Positions 1 to 10,510 of a DNA stretch of 64,000 bases are shown piece by piece. Every line of letters begins with the position of its first letter. Position 1 is the first letter of the stretch. The stretch is from NCBI GenBank assembly GCA_014378465.1, contig JACMNQ010000049.1:18679-82678 (forward strand), given 5' to 3'. The notes below the pieces were generated by a model. That model searched no databases, was not told where the DNA came from, and saw nothing but the letters and a program-made list of their open reading frames with translations. Both the position numbers and the translations under genes were made by a program. The DNA is from Oligoflexia bacterium. Lineage in GTDB: Bacteria > Bdellovibrionota > UBA1018.

Positions 1-1517
1 GGGATCGGGAGAATGTTGAGCACTCCCAGGCCGACCGACAGGATGGCCATCGTGCTCAGAAAAGCGATCAAGCCTCTTGAGATGGACTCGCCCGCGATCT
101 TTCCGATCAGGATCGGGCCGCCGAGAGTGGCCACTGAAACTTCACCGGTGAACATTTTGGTGATCGAAACGAAGTTTCTCCAGGAGAAGACGACCATGCG
201 CTCGGTCGCTTTGAACACCAGAGTGAAGGGATTGTAGATCCGCTCAATGAAAGTGACGGGCTCAGCCCAGGAGAGCATCGGAACCACTCCGATGGTGAAT
301 TGGACGGTCTTCTTGAGCAGGACGTCGCGAGTCTGGGTGCCCGTTGGGGTGAGAGAAGCCGTGGTGATCTTGCCATCTCGCTCCCAGCGCACTTCGACTT
401 TGCCGTCTTTTTCGCCTGCACGCTGAACCGCGTCCTTGAGTTCAAAGAAACTGTGGATGTCCTGCGTGCCGATGCCGACCAGGCGATCGCCCGGCTTGAT
501 GCCGGCTTTCTCAGCCGGAGATTGTGGGACCGGCTTGTCCACGAACAGTTCTGAGGAGTGCAAACCCAGGTCAGCCGCAACGGATTTTCCGACCGCAGGC
601 TTCGTGAAAGTGAAGTCCTTCTGTGCGGTGACGGTGCCGGTTTTGGCTTCCTTGAGTCCTTTGAATTCCTTGGAATCTTTCTGATCCTTGGAGGACTGGG
701 CCATGATCTTCGCCGTGCTGCCGGCTGGGAGCGCATTGTAGCGTTTTTCGAAGGACTCCCAGTCCTTGAGCGCGGTGCCGTTCAAGGAGAGCAGTTCATC
801 TCCCGTTTTCAAGCCGGCTTTGGCAGCGAGAGACTCGGGATTGGAAAGCCCGATCGCGGTGGAGCGAGCGGTGGGGATCAAGCCGTCGATTTCGCCGACA
901 TGAGTCGCCTCGCCATAGACGCTGTAGCCATCCTGAATGGTGGGAGTGACCGTGACGTGAGTTGGAGTCATGGTGCCGTCATGAATGACTGCGAAGTCGA
1001 TCTTCTGAGCCGGCTTGTCATTGACGACATTCATCACTTCTTCGAATTTTTTGACCGCCTTGCCATCGATGGCGACGATCTGATCACCGCTGCGGAGGCC
1101 GGACTGTTCTGCATGAGAACCCTGTACGACTCGACCCACGTAGCTCGAAAGCTGAGGTTCGCCGATCAGGAGAATCGCCATGAAGACGATGATGGCCCAG
1201 ATGAAATTGAAGAGAGGTCCACCGAAGAAGATGAAGAATCTCTTCCACGGCGCCTGGCGCGGGAGGGAGCGCTTGAGTTCCGCTTCCGTCAGTTTTGAAT
1301 CCGGCTCTTCACCCATGAGCTTGACGAAGCCGCCGAGCGGGATCGCGGAAATCTTCCATTCCGTTTCACCGATCTGCTTGCTCCAGATGCGGGGACCGAA
1401 GCCGATGGAGAAGACTTCAGCTTTCACTCCAAAGAGTTTGGCGAAAAGGAAATGCCCCATTTCGTGAACGATGACGAGAGGACCCAGGACAGCGAGAAAG
1501 CCGAGAATGGAAAGCAA
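1..1517 (-). CDS. rseP: RIP/site-2 zinc metalloprotease RseP (partial, runs off the left edge)
   Basis: Minus-strand translation from a TTG start (GGAG upstream) reads LLSILGFLAVLGPLVIVHEMGHFLFAKLFGVKAEVFSIGFGPRIWSK, with the HExxH motif. The window edge encodes GVLNILPIP, the C-terminal motif region. Absent from the ORF track because of the TTG start and truncation. Confidence 0.9.
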   Translation of the reverse strand, partial: MLSILGFLAVLGPLVIVHEMGHFLFAKLFGVKAEVFSIGFGPRIWSKQIGETEWKISAIPLGGFVKLMGEEPDSKLTEAELKRSLPRQAPWKRFFIFFGGPLFNFIWAIIVFMAILLIGEPQLSSYVGRVVQGSHAEQSGLRSGDQIVAIDGKAVKKFEEVMNVVNDKPAQKIDFAVIHDGTMTPTHVTVTPTIQDGYSVYGEATHVGEIDGLIPTARSTAIGLSNPESLAAKAGLKTGDELLSLNGTALKDWESFEKRYNALPAGSTAKIMAQSSKDQKDSKEFKGLKEAKTGTVTAQKDFTFTKPAVGKSVAADLGLHSSELFVDKPVPQSPAEKAGIKPGDRLVGIGTQDIHSFFELKDAVQRAGEKDGKVEVRWERDGKITTASLTPTGTQTRDVLLKKTVQFTIGVVPMLSWAEPVTFIERIYNPFTLVFKATERMVVFSWRNFVSITKMFTGEVSVATLGGPILIGKIAGESISRGLIAFLSTMAILSVGLGVLNILPI

Positions 1518-1529
1518 GATGAATCTCCT

Positions 1530-2387
1530 TTACCCAAATATGCGAATGCAGGCGTACATGATGGGTGCACTCCATATTACACCATCAAAGCGGTCCAAAA
1601 AACCACCATGGCCTGGCAAAATCGAACCAGAATCTTTTTTGTTGAACGCTCGCTTGAGAAAGCTTTCCGCCAAATCTCCAACGGGTGCGGCGATGCCGAC
1701 GATGAGCGGGATCATGACCATCCCCGTCCAGGAGAGGGCTGAAAAGAAAATCAGTTTATAAATCAAGGTGACCAGGATGGCCAAAGCCAGGCCGCCCAGT
1801 GCACCCTCCTGAGTCTTCTTGGGGCTGATGAAAGGATAGAGCTTCTTTTTGCCCCACTTCTTCCCGGCAAAATATGCCCCGGTGTCCCCGAAGAAGACGA
1901 TCAGCAGGAAGAGAAGAGTCCAGTGCACTCCGTTATTCAAGTCACGCATGAGGACCAGGAAGAGCGGAAGAAAGCCCAGGTAGACGACTCCGAAAGTCGA
2001 ATACATGAGTTCCTGAAAATGAGTATTGAGGAAGTCACCATCATGGCGCTGGGCGGTAAAGAGAAAGTAACTGAAAAGGAGAAAGAAACAGATGAGAAAA
2101 AGTTCGTATTCAGCGCGTGGGATCCAGAAATTCACGAAAGCCAGCAGCCAGGTCAGCCCCATCAGGAGTCCGCGCTTTTCAAGACGGTCTGGAAGGGTGA
2201 ACGTCATCTCGACGAATTCATAGATCATCGCAACGGACATCACGGCGGCGAGCAGCGCCACGCCGATGCGTCCACCAGAGATGATGAGGATGATCAGAAC
2301 CACGGCGCCCGAGAGCCCGGTCTGCAACCTCCGAGTCAGTTCAGAAGCTGGGGCCTTGGCAGCAGTGGGTTCAGTCATGTCATCCAT
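1530..2387 (-). CDS. cdsA: Phosphatidate cytidylyltransferase
   Basis: 285 aa multi-TM protein with C-terminal SILPGHGGFLDRFDGVIWSAP signature; syntenic after uppS. Confidence 0.93.
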   Translation of the reverse strand: MDDMTEPTAAKAPASELTRRLQTGLSGAVVLIILIISGGRIGVALLAAVMSVAMIYEFVEMTFTLPDRLEKRGLLMGLTWLLAFVNFWIPRAEYELFLICFFLLFSYFLFTAQRHDGDFLNTHFQELMYSTFGVVYLGFLPLFLVLMRDLNNGVHWTLLFLLIVFFGDTGAYFAGKKWGKKKLYPFISPKKTQEGALGGLALAILVTLIYKLIFFSALSWTGMVMIPLIVGIAAPVGDLAESFLKRAFNKKDSGSILPGHGGFLDRFDGVIWSAPIMYACIRIFG

Positions 2388-3238
2388 CCTTTTTTTACAG
2401 GAGAAACGGCCAATTTTGCAGTCGCTTCAGGGGTAGGGACAGGCAGTGAGTGAGCCGACGTCAAGTTTGCTGCACCTGGCTTGGAGATCAGGGCAGTTGA
2501 AGTCGAGGTAGGGGCGGAGTTCACTCCACCGAATCGGCGGTGGCGTTGTGAATACTGCTCGATCGCGTTTCTCAAGTGGCTTGGAGCGAAGTCTGGCCAA
2601 CAGACATCAGCAAAGACGAACTCGGCGTAGGCGGCTTGCCAGAGCATGAAGTTGCTCACGCGAATCTCCCCACTTGTTCGAATCACGAGATCCACATCGG
2701 CGAGTTCACCCAGCTGGGAGGTCCAGAAGTACTGCTCGAGCATATCTTCGGTCAGGTCTTCAGGCCGATGTTTGCCCTCGACGCAGTCCCTGGCGAAAAG
2801 AGCGGTCGCACGCATGAGTTCTCGGCGCGATCCGTACGAGACGGCAAACGTGAGTTTGAGCCCGGTGTTTTTGGAGAGTCTTTCGAGCGCTGGGTCCAGC
2901 ACTCCGCGAACATCAGCACTCAGGCGTTCGATCTCGCCGATCACTCCGAGGCACACGTTCTGGGCCTGAAGCTCACGCTCTTCGCGGATCAGAAATTTCT
3001 TGAGGATCTTCCACAGAGTGTTGAGTTCCTGATCGGGGCGAGACCAGTTCTCCGTGGAGAAGGCGTACAAAGTGAGGGCTTTGACTCCGAGGCGGTTGGC
3101 TTCGCGGACGATTTCCCTGATCCGGGAGGCACCGCGGATATGCCCAAACACACGGGGATGGTGCCGCTTCTGGGCCCACCTTCCGTTGCCATCCATGATG
3201 ATGGCGATGTGCTTGGGTATTCGGGTTTGAACTGACAT
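2375..3238 (-). CDS. uppS: Isoprenyl transferase (undecaprenyl diphosphate synthase family)
   Basis: HIAIIMDGNGRWAQKR, FSTENWSRP and RTSGEIRVSNFMLWQAAYAE motifs. Confidence 0.95.
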   Translation of the reverse strand: MSVQTRIPKHIAIIMDGNGRWAQKRHHPRVFGHIRGASRIREIVREANRLGVKALTLYAFSTENWSRPDQELNTLWKILKKFLIREERELQAQNVCLGVIGEIERLSADVRGVLDPALERLSKNTGLKLTFAVSYGSRRELMRATALFARDCVEGKHRPEDLTEDMLEQYFWTSQLGELADVDLVIRTSGEIRVSNFMLWQAAYAEFVFADVCWPDFAPSHLRNAIEQYSQRHRRFGGVNSAPTSTSTALISKPGAANLTSAHSLPVPTPEATAKLAVSPVKKGWMT

Positions 3239-3254
3239 CAGCGTGTTTGACGAA

Positions 3255-3812
3255 CTAGATCGTCATGATCTCTTTTTCTTTGCCGGCAAGGACCTTGTCC
3301 ACTTCGGTGGTCTTTTCGTCAGTTTTCTTCTGGATGAGTTCCATGGCTTTCTTGGCATCATCTTCAGAGAGAGTTTTCGCTTTTTCTGCCTTCTTCACTT
3401 CCTCGTTGCCGTCGCGGCGTTGACCGCGCATGGCCACTTTGGTTTCTTCGCCCATCTTCTTCACGAGCTTGACCATTTCCTTGCGGCGATCTTCAGTCAT
3501 CATCGGCACGTTGATGCGGACCACTTTGCCGTCGTTCTGAGGAGTCAGACCGAGGTTGGCAGCCAGAATCGCTTTTTCAATCGCGCCGAGAAGAGTGGCT
3601 TCCCATGGATTGATCTGAATCGTCTTGGCATCAGGAGTGGTGACGTTTGCAACCTGGCTCAGAGGCACGGGGGAGCCGTAATAATCAACGTGAACGGTAT
3701 CGACCAGGGCAGTCGATGCGCGGCCAGTGCGGACCTTCGTGAGATCGGCCTTGAGAGCCTGAAGACTTTTGTCCATTTGCTGAGTCATGGTGTCGACAAT
3801 TGCTTTTGACAT
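3255..3812 (-). CDS. frr: Ribosome recycling factor
   Basis: 185 aa; KVRTGRAS, YYGSPVPLSQVAN, RKEMVK motifs. Confidence 0.96.
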   Translation of the reverse strand: MSKAIVDTMTQQMDKSLQALKADLTKVRTGRASTALVDTVHVDYYGSPVPLSQVANVTTPDAKTIQINPWEATLLGAIEKAILAANLGLTPQNDGKVVRINVPMMTEDRRKEMVKLVKKMGEETKVAMRGQRRDGNEEVKKAEKAKTLSEDDAKKAMELIQKKTDEKTTEVDKVLAGKEKEIMTI

Positions 3813-3852
3813 GCGGATGATCCTCCTTTGGATTTTCCAGTTACGATGAAAT

Positions 3853-4680
<828 letters not shown>

Positions 4681-4703
4681 TCAATCAGCGAGAAGTCGGA
4701 AGA

Positions 4704-5336
4704 TCAGTGAGCCGCTTCTTCTGAAGCTTTCTCAGTCTTCTGTCCTTCGCCGAGAGCGAAACGAGAGAAACGACGAATGGTGATGTTCTCACCCAAAGTC
4801 GCGATCAGCTCTTTGTTGAGCTGGTCAATCGTCTTGCTGGTGTCCTTGACGAAGATCTGATTGTAGAGACAATTGTCTTCGAAGAACTTGTTGATCTTGC
4901 CTTCAGCGATTTTTTCGAGAACCGCTGCGGGCTTGTTGGAAGCCTGCATCTGAGCGATGGCAATTTCCTTTTCCTTCGCGATGACTGCTGCAGGCACTTC
5001 GTCAGAGCGAACCCATTGTGGGCTTGCTGCAGCGATGTGCATGGAGACGTCACGGACGAAGTCACGGAACTGCTCGGTACGAGCCACGAAGTCAGTTTCA
5101 CAATTGACTTCAAGCAGAACGCCGACTCGACCTTCACCATGAATGTAGGAGGAGACGGAGCCTTCTTTGGTGGCGCGGCCCGCTTTTTTGGAAGCCGATG
5201 CGATGCCCTTCTTGCGAAGGTGATCGATCGCCTTTTCGAAGTCGCCCGCGGTTTCCGTAAGAGCTTTCTTACAGTCCATCATGCCGGCGCCGGTTTTTTC
5301 ACGAAGTTCTTTTACTGCAGCTGCTGTAATTTCCAT
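4704..5336 (-). CDS. tsf: Elongation factor Ts (short type)
   Basis: [30 protein letters not shown] motifs; 210 aa. Confidence 0.95.
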   Translation of the reverse strand: MEITAAAVKELREKTGAGMMDCKKALTETAGDFEKAIDHLRKKGIASASKKAGRATKEGSVSSYIHGEGRVGVLLEVNCETDFVARTEQFRDFVRDVSMHIAAASPQWVRSDEVPAAVIAKEKEIAIAQMQASNKPAAVLEKIAEGKINKFFEDNCLYNQIFVKDTSKTIDQLNKELIATLGENITIRRFSRFALGEGQKTEKASEEAAH

Positions 5337-5348
5337 CGTTTGAATTCC

Positions 5349-6335
5349 TTACTTCTTTGCGGTTGGGGCTTTTTTCGCTTTTGCAGCAGCAGGAGCTTTG
5401 TCCGCTTTTGCCACAACAGCGCCTACTGCAGCTTTGATCGTCGTCGCTACGGAAGCGATCCCATCAGAAGCGGCGGCCGAAACACCGTCGGTGCCTTCAG
5501 CGCCTTCGACAGTGGCTTCTTCAGCGGCCAGGAGGTCAGCTTCGTCCACGCCCTGCAGATCGATGTCGCCTTCAAAACGGGAGACTTTCTTTTCGTTGTC
5601 TTCGTCTTTTGATGCGCTGTCGGCAACTTCCTGAGCACGGAGTTTTTCCTGGAAGGTTGCAGCACCTTCGATGCAGCTGTCTGCAATGAGGCGAGCAAAC
5701 AGACGAACGCTTCGGATCGCATCGTCGTTGCCAGGGATCACGTGAGTGATGTTGGATGGGTCACAGTTGGTGTCCACGACAGCGATGGTCGGAATGCCGA
5801 GCTTCTTCGCTTCGAGAATCGCGATGTGTTCTTTTTCGGTGTCGATGACGAAGATCGCGCCAGGGAGCTTCTTCATGTCTTCGATGCCGCCGAGAGACTG
5901 CTTGAGTTTCTCAAGGTCGCGGTTCATGCGGGATTGTTCTTTTTTAGGGGTTTCGTTCCAGGCTTCAGACTTCTGAAGCGCTTCGATCTTCTTGAGGCGA
6001 TCGATGGACGCTTTGACGGTCTGGTAGTTGGTCAGCATGCCACCCAACCAGCGGTTGGTGATGTAGTACATGCCGGCGCGCTTGGCTTCTTCTTCGATGA
6101 CTTCTTTGGCTTGCTTCTTGGTTCCGACGAACAGAACTTTTTTGCCTTCAGCGGCGATCTTCGCAGCGAAGGTGCAGGCGGTACGGGCTTGTTCAACGGT
6201 CTTCTGAAGATCGATGATGTAGATTCCGTTACGGGCGCCGAAAACATAAGGCTTCATTTTTGGATTCCAACGACGAGTCTGGTGACCGAAGTGGACGCCA
6301 GCTTCGAGAAGCTCACGCATGGTTACTTGAGGCAT
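5349..6335 (-). CDS. rpsB: 30S ribosomal protein S2 with long C-terminal extension
   Basis: [32 protein letters not shown] motifs; ~90 aa acidic then Ala/Lys-rich tail. Confidence 0.96.
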   Translation of the reverse strand: MPQVTMRELLEAGVHFGHQTRRWNPKMKPYVFGARNGIYIIDLQKTVEQARTACTFAAKIAAEGKKVLFVGTKKQAKEVIEEEAKRAGMYYITNRWLGGMLTNYQTVKASIDRLKKIEALQKSEAWNETPKKEQSRMNRDLEKLKQSLGGIEDMKKLPGAIFVIDTEKEHIAILEAKKLGIPTIAVVDTNCDPSNITHVIPGNDDAIRSVRLFARLIADSCIEGAATFQEKLRAQEVADSASKDEDNEKKVSRFEGDIDLQGVDEADLLAAEEATVEGAEGTDGVSAAASDGIASVATTIKAAVGAVVAKADKAPAAAKAKKAPTAKK

Positions 6336-6816
6336 TGATTTGCTCCTGAGAACGAGTCAGTGATTGACCCGATTAAAGCGGAAGAGAGAAACGGCGCTGA
6401 CTTGGGAAAGTGAAACGCAGAAAACTCCTACTTACCGCGGTTATGGAAACTCGATGTAAGTTTCCCATCCACTCCGGAAACCGACTTTCTGGGTTGCTCA
6501 GACCAGTCGCTTTTCAGCTTCCGGCCTCAGTTACCTGCATGAGTCAGCACCACGTCACCCGAAGTGTGTTTGGTAGTAGGGAGGGTATTACCGGGATGAG
6601 AATGGAAGCGCAAGAGAGATTTGGGGTGAGGATTCGGGTGGTTGGAGAGTTTTTAATGCGCAGCGTTGCAAGCGTTCCGGTTCGTCTCTCTCTGGAATCG
6701 AGGCGGGGGTTGAGGCGATGGCCAAGCAGAAGGCTCGAAGGCAATCCAGCAGTCCATTGTTTCCCTGAGGATTCTTCAACAAGTTCTGACCCTGGCAGAG
6801 AAGTTAGCCGGTCGTG

Positions 6817-8610
6817 TCAAAGCTGCGCGCTCAGTCCGATGGTGTAGTAGCGACCTTCAAGTGGCGAGTCTTCGACCAGCTCGAGTTTTCGGTCCGTGAG
6901 ATTTTCGATGCCGCCGATCAGGTGCACATCTTTGATGAGCTGAACCTGGGCGTTCAGGTCAAAGTACGCATATCCGGGAAGGTTCTGGGTCACACCCAGG
7001 TACTTGCCTGAGAATCTCGCGGCAGGAGAAACTCCCCAGCGAGGTTGGTCTCCGGCTTCATGAAAATCGGCGGACAGGGCGTCTGAAAATTTCGGGAGGT
7101 ACTGAAACTGCTGCTGTGTGCTCTCGACGTTCGAATGAGTGAGGCTCAGACGGTTGTGGAGATCCAGCCAGCCCGTTGGGTGAACGTTGAGCGAGTGAAT
7201 CAGCGCCGAGACGGCTCCGCTGCCGCCGTTGCCGGTGCTCGAGATGTTGGTCGCGGCATCGTAAGTGTTGATCTTTGAGTTGCGTTTGGCCTGGACGTAG
7301 CCTTCGAGGCTCGAGCTCGCGAAGGCGTTCGAAGAGTCAATCCCCAGGGTCAGTGTGTAGACTTTTTCGGGCTGAAGCTCCGGGTTCCCGATGAACGTGA
7401 AGAAAGGAGTCCGGATGACGTAGTATCGATCATTCAAGGAGGGGAACTTCTTGTTGTAGCTCAAGCGTGCGAAGACTCCGGCTTTGCTGCCTTCCATCGG
7501 AGGGAGTTCTTTTCTCACTCCAAGCGTTCCCATGGGAGCGAAGCCTTTGCGACTGACGCCGACGACTTGGAACGAAGGCTCAATCAGAAGTTCATTCCAC
7601 ACGGTGCTTCGAGTGAGCTGGAAGTTGCCCAGGTACTCCTTGGGCGGCGAGATCTGAACTGAGTTCACGTCAACACTTCGGGCTCCTGCGCCGACTTTCC
7701 ACGCGTCGAAGAGGTAAACGGAGTCCGCACCCAGTTGCCTCACGTGAGTGCGAGTCGGGCGCACGGGATCATCCGAGCGCAGGTAAGTCGAGTCAAAGAA
7801 GACGCTGGTCTTGAGGAGGGAAGTGGATGAGAGCTGAGAATCCATCTGAAGGACGGGGATATAGCGAAGAGTGGTCTGCTGCGCACTCGCCCCGCTCCTG
7901 AAGGACTGAAGATTTTTTGCAGTCTGATCCGTGACGAGGATGTGGTACTTGCCGGAAATTTTGCCGCTGCCCCAGCGCCCGCTCAGGGATCCTGCAGGAC
8001 CCGTCACTTGATCAAAGCTGTTGCCCGCGACGATCGCGAACTGATCTTTGACTTTGGTTCCGGCTGAGAGCTGTCCAATGTGCGCAGTCGAATAGGTGCT
8101 CGTGATGCGTGAAAATTTTTCTGAAGTGGTCAGAGCCTGCTGAGTCCAGGGTACCAGGGTGAGGGATCCCGCGGTTCCGCGAGGATCAAAGGCGCCTTGC
8201 GAAGGCCCGATCTGATAGGAGAAACCCGACCAGATGTACTGAGGAAAGCTCGACAGATCAAAGCCGCCGCCTTGCGGCCCATTGAGTGGGATACCGAGAG
8301 TATTGACATCGGTTTCTTCAGAGCCCTGCCCCAGGCCGATGAAGCTCGAAATGTTTCCAGGCTTTCCGTTATTGATGAAGTGAAAGGGGATCTGATCTTT
8401 CAGATCCTGCGTGATTCCGCCGCTCCCGTTGGTGAGAGTGGTACCGCCTTGATTGGCCGGAACGACCGGATCATACTTGAAAGCGTCAGAAGGAGTGCCT
8501 TCTTTCACGATCGCCGGCAGTAACCATTCCTGAGTGAAGGCCAGGTGAGGAGTGCTCAAGGAGAGGAGGACAAAAGTGGCGATGCCATGAACCAGAAGCG
8601 AGTGAGTCAT
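6817..8610 (-). CDS. TonB-dependent outer membrane receptor (BtuB-like, probable corrinoid uptake)
   Basis: Signal peptide MTHSLLVHGIATFVLLSLSTPHLAF; beta-barrel ending NLTDRKLELVEDSPLEGRYYTIGLSAQL; GGAGG RBS before the ATG at 8610. The longer ORF start (8709) lies inside the riboswitch and is rejected. Confidence 0.85.
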   Translation of the reverse strand: MTHSLLVHGIATFVLLSLSTPHLAFTQEWLLPAIVKEGTPSDAFKYDPVVPANQGGTTLTNGSGGITQDLKDQIPFHFINNGKPGNISSFIGLGQGSEETDVNTLGIPLNGPQGGGFDLSSFPQYIWSGFSYQIGPSQGAFDPRGTAGSLTLVPWTQQALTTSEKFSRITSTYSTAHIGQLSAGTKVKDQFAIVAGNSFDQVTGPAGSLSGRWGSGKISGKYHILVTDQTAKNLQSFRSGASAQQTTLRYIPVLQMDSQLSSTSLLKTSVFFDSTYLRSDDPVRPTRTHVRQLGADSVYLFDAWKVGAGARSVDVNSVQISPPKEYLGNFQLTRSTVWNELLIEPSFQVVGVSRKGFAPMGTLGVRKELPPMEGSKAGVFARLSYNKKFPSLNDRYYVIRTPFFTFIGNPELQPEKVYTLTLGIDSSNAFASSSLEGYVQAKRNSKINTYDAATNISSTGNGGSGAVSALIHSLNVHPTGWLDLHNRLSLTHSNVESTQQQFQYLPKFSDALSADFHEAGDQPRWGVSPAARFSGKYLGVTQNLPGYAYFDLNAQVQLIKDVHLIGGIENLTDRKLELVEDSPLEGRYYTIGLSAQL

Positions 8611-8639
8611 TTTCAAGGAGAACCTCCGCGGGTCAGGTG

Positions 8640-8815
8640 GTGTCTCAAGGCGATCGCCCTGAAGCAGAAGTCTGATTGAGCAATCGGGCTTTGTTTCCCG
8701 AGATTTCAAACGTTCGGTTTGAAATCAGGGAGAAACTTACCGTTGCGGGACAGCTCCGGATTTTCACCGGATTCCCTCAGGCAGACGAGTTGTTTTGCAA
8801 AGGTGTTAGGTAATT
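8640..8815 (-). promoter_or_regulatory. Cobalamin (AdoCbl) riboswitch
   Basis: Minus strand reads GAGGGAATCCGGTGAAAATCCGGAGCTGTCCCGCAACGGTAAG (core 8736-8779), matching the cobalamin aptamer consensus; sits in the leader of the TonB-dependent receptor. Outer boundaries approximate. Confidence 0.92.
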
Positions 8816-8851
8816 CTTGAGGTACTGTCAAGGGGAGTTTAGAGTGGCAAC

Positions 8852-9652
8852 ATGAGGTTTTCGTTCCTGAAATCAGCTTCAACTTCACCTTGGCTCGCAG
8901 CACCTGCATCGCTTGCACTGGTCCTTCTCACCCTTGGAAATCCTGCGCTCGCTGCCTCGAAGTCCTTGCCTGACCTTCCGACTTATCTGGTCTTTGACGA
9001 ACCACAAGCTCTGAAACTTCCACTGATGCAGGCGGAACAGCGAGTCGTTGGAGAGCATGTCCGCGTGACGGGCGAGCCGATCTTCGTCGCCGTGATGAAA
9101 GATACGGGCGATGAAAGCATCGAGGACTACAGCAAGAAACTTTTCTCAAAATGGCGTACTCAATTTCAGGGACAGACCCAGCTGATTCTCATGGCGCTGG
9201 ATACGACTCATCACAAAGCGCGTGTGATGGTCAGTTTTGATCTCGAAGCGCAATTTCCCAGCTCCCGCACCGACGCGATCGTCAACGACTTCATCAAGCC
9301 TGAACTGACCGCCGGAAATGCGGACCGCGCCGTGGTTCTCGGAACTCTTGAGATCCTGCGAACCCTCGACAGTCCCATGATTGAAAATGGGGAAGCTCAG
9401 AAAATCTACTCGGCTGGCGGCTTCAGGGGTGATTGGCAGCCAGTGCAGCTCGAAGCGCAGCGGAGCTTCGGCATCTGGCTTCTGTTCGGAGCGTTTTTCA
9501 GTCTGGCCCTCATCCATCAGATTCTGGCGGCTGAGGCTCACTACACCAGTCGTGGGTGGATCCGGATCCCTCCCTGGAAGATCAACTTCAAGAAGAAACA
9601 GAAACTCGGGCAAGGCATCATGACCGGAGGGGGCGCAAGTGGCCGCTGGTAA
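8852..9652 (+). CDS. TPM domain (YgcG-type) secreted/membrane protein
   Basis: Signal peptide, then DLPTYLVFDEPQAL...EPIFVAVMKDTGDESIEDYSKKLFSKWR typical of TPM domains, plus a C-terminal TM segment. Confidence 0.7.
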   Translation: MRFSFLKSASTSPWLAAPASLALVLLTLGNPALAASKSLPDLPTYLVFDEPQALKLPLMQAEQRVVGEHVRVTGEPIFVAVMKDTGDESIEDYSKKLFSKWRTQFQGQTQLILMALDTTHHKARVMVSFDLEAQFPSSRTDAIVNDFIKPELTAGNADRAVVLGTLEILRTLDSPMIENGEAQKIYSAGGFRGDWQPVQLEAQRSFGIWLLFGAFFSLALIHQILAAEAHYTSRGWIRIPPWKINFKKKQKLGQGIMTGGGASGRW

Positions 9653-10019
9653 GAATTCACCCATCGTCAAGGCACTCACGATTGCAGAGCGAAAAACATC
9701 GGGAGAGATCCGAGTTCATCTTTCCAGGCGTCTCATCGAAAAAGATCCCCTTGGAAGAGGACTGGCTCTTTTCGACGAGTACAAGATGACTCAGACCGCA
9801 AATCGAAACGCCGTCCTGATCTATGTCAATCTACGCTGCCAAAGATTTGCGATCATCGCGGACGAAGGCATCCACCGCGCAGTGGGACAGATGTACTGGG
9901 AAGAGCTCGCGGTGAACCTGAAAGAGGATCTGCTCTCGACTTATTTTGAAAACGCGATCAGTCTGACGATTTTCACTCTCGGAGTGACGCTGCAGAAGTA
10001 CTTTCCGGTGGACGTGTGA
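9639..10019 (+). CDS. TPM domain protein
   Basis: IVKALTIAERKTSGEIRVHLSRR...NAVLIYVNLRCQRFAIIADEGIHRAVG is typical of the short TPM family. Confidence 0.75.
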   Translation: MAAGKNSPIVKALTIAERKTSGEIRVHLSRRLIEKDPLGRGLALFDEYKMTQTANRNAVLIYVNLRCQRFAIIADEGIHRAVGQMYWEELAVNLKEDLLSTYFENAISLTIFTLGVTLQKYFPVDV

Positions 10020-10510
10020 GCTTTCGTCTCAATCTCGGGATCACGCTGACCCTGGTGGGGCTTCTCGTTCTGAATCATTTCATCACGCCTTACATGTCGC
10101 TGGCGGCGATCTCGTATTCGCTTCTGGTGGCGGGACTCATCTTTCGGAAGGATCGAAAAGTTCATCCCATCCTGATGAGTTGCGGGATCGCAATGGATCT
10201 CACGATCGTGCTGGCTCTGCAGATTCAGAGAGACGCGGTGCAGACGGCCATGAAGTTTTCACTCTCGGCCCTTCAGCAGTTGCACATCGCCTGCTCCAGT
10301 GTGGCGACTGCGCTCTATATTCCGGTCGTGGTGCTGGGTATTCTGCTCCTGAGGTCCGCGCAACCCGATCCGAAGTCACCGTCACGGCCTGAACTCAAAA
10401 TGAAACGGCAAGTCTGGCGCTTCTGGCACCTGAGACTTGCCGTCACGGCTTTCATTTTCAGAAGTCTGGGTTTCCTTCTGATGTTCTCCATGTTGGAGAA
10501 AAGGACTTAG
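10016..10510 (+). CDS. Hypothetical multi-TM protein (DUF420-like topology)
   Basis: 164 aa with about four TM helices; overlaps the upstream TPM gene by 4 nt, suggesting an operon. Confidence 0.6.
   Translation: MSFRLNLGITLTLVGLLVLNHFITPYMSLAAISYSLLVAGLIFRKDRKVHPILMSCGIAMDLTIVLALQIQRDAVQTAMKFSLSALQQLHIACSSVATALYIPVVVLGILLLRSAQPDPKSPSRPELKMKRQVWRFWHLRLAVTAFIFRSLGFLLMFSMLEKRT

Noticed and set aside
1923-2453. 176-aa plus-strand ORF opposite cdsA
   Set aside because: Antisense shadow ORF with no family resemblance.
8611-8709. Upstream start for the TonB-dependent receptor
   Set aside because: Lies inside the cobalamin riboswitch; a good RBS and signal peptide begin at 8610.
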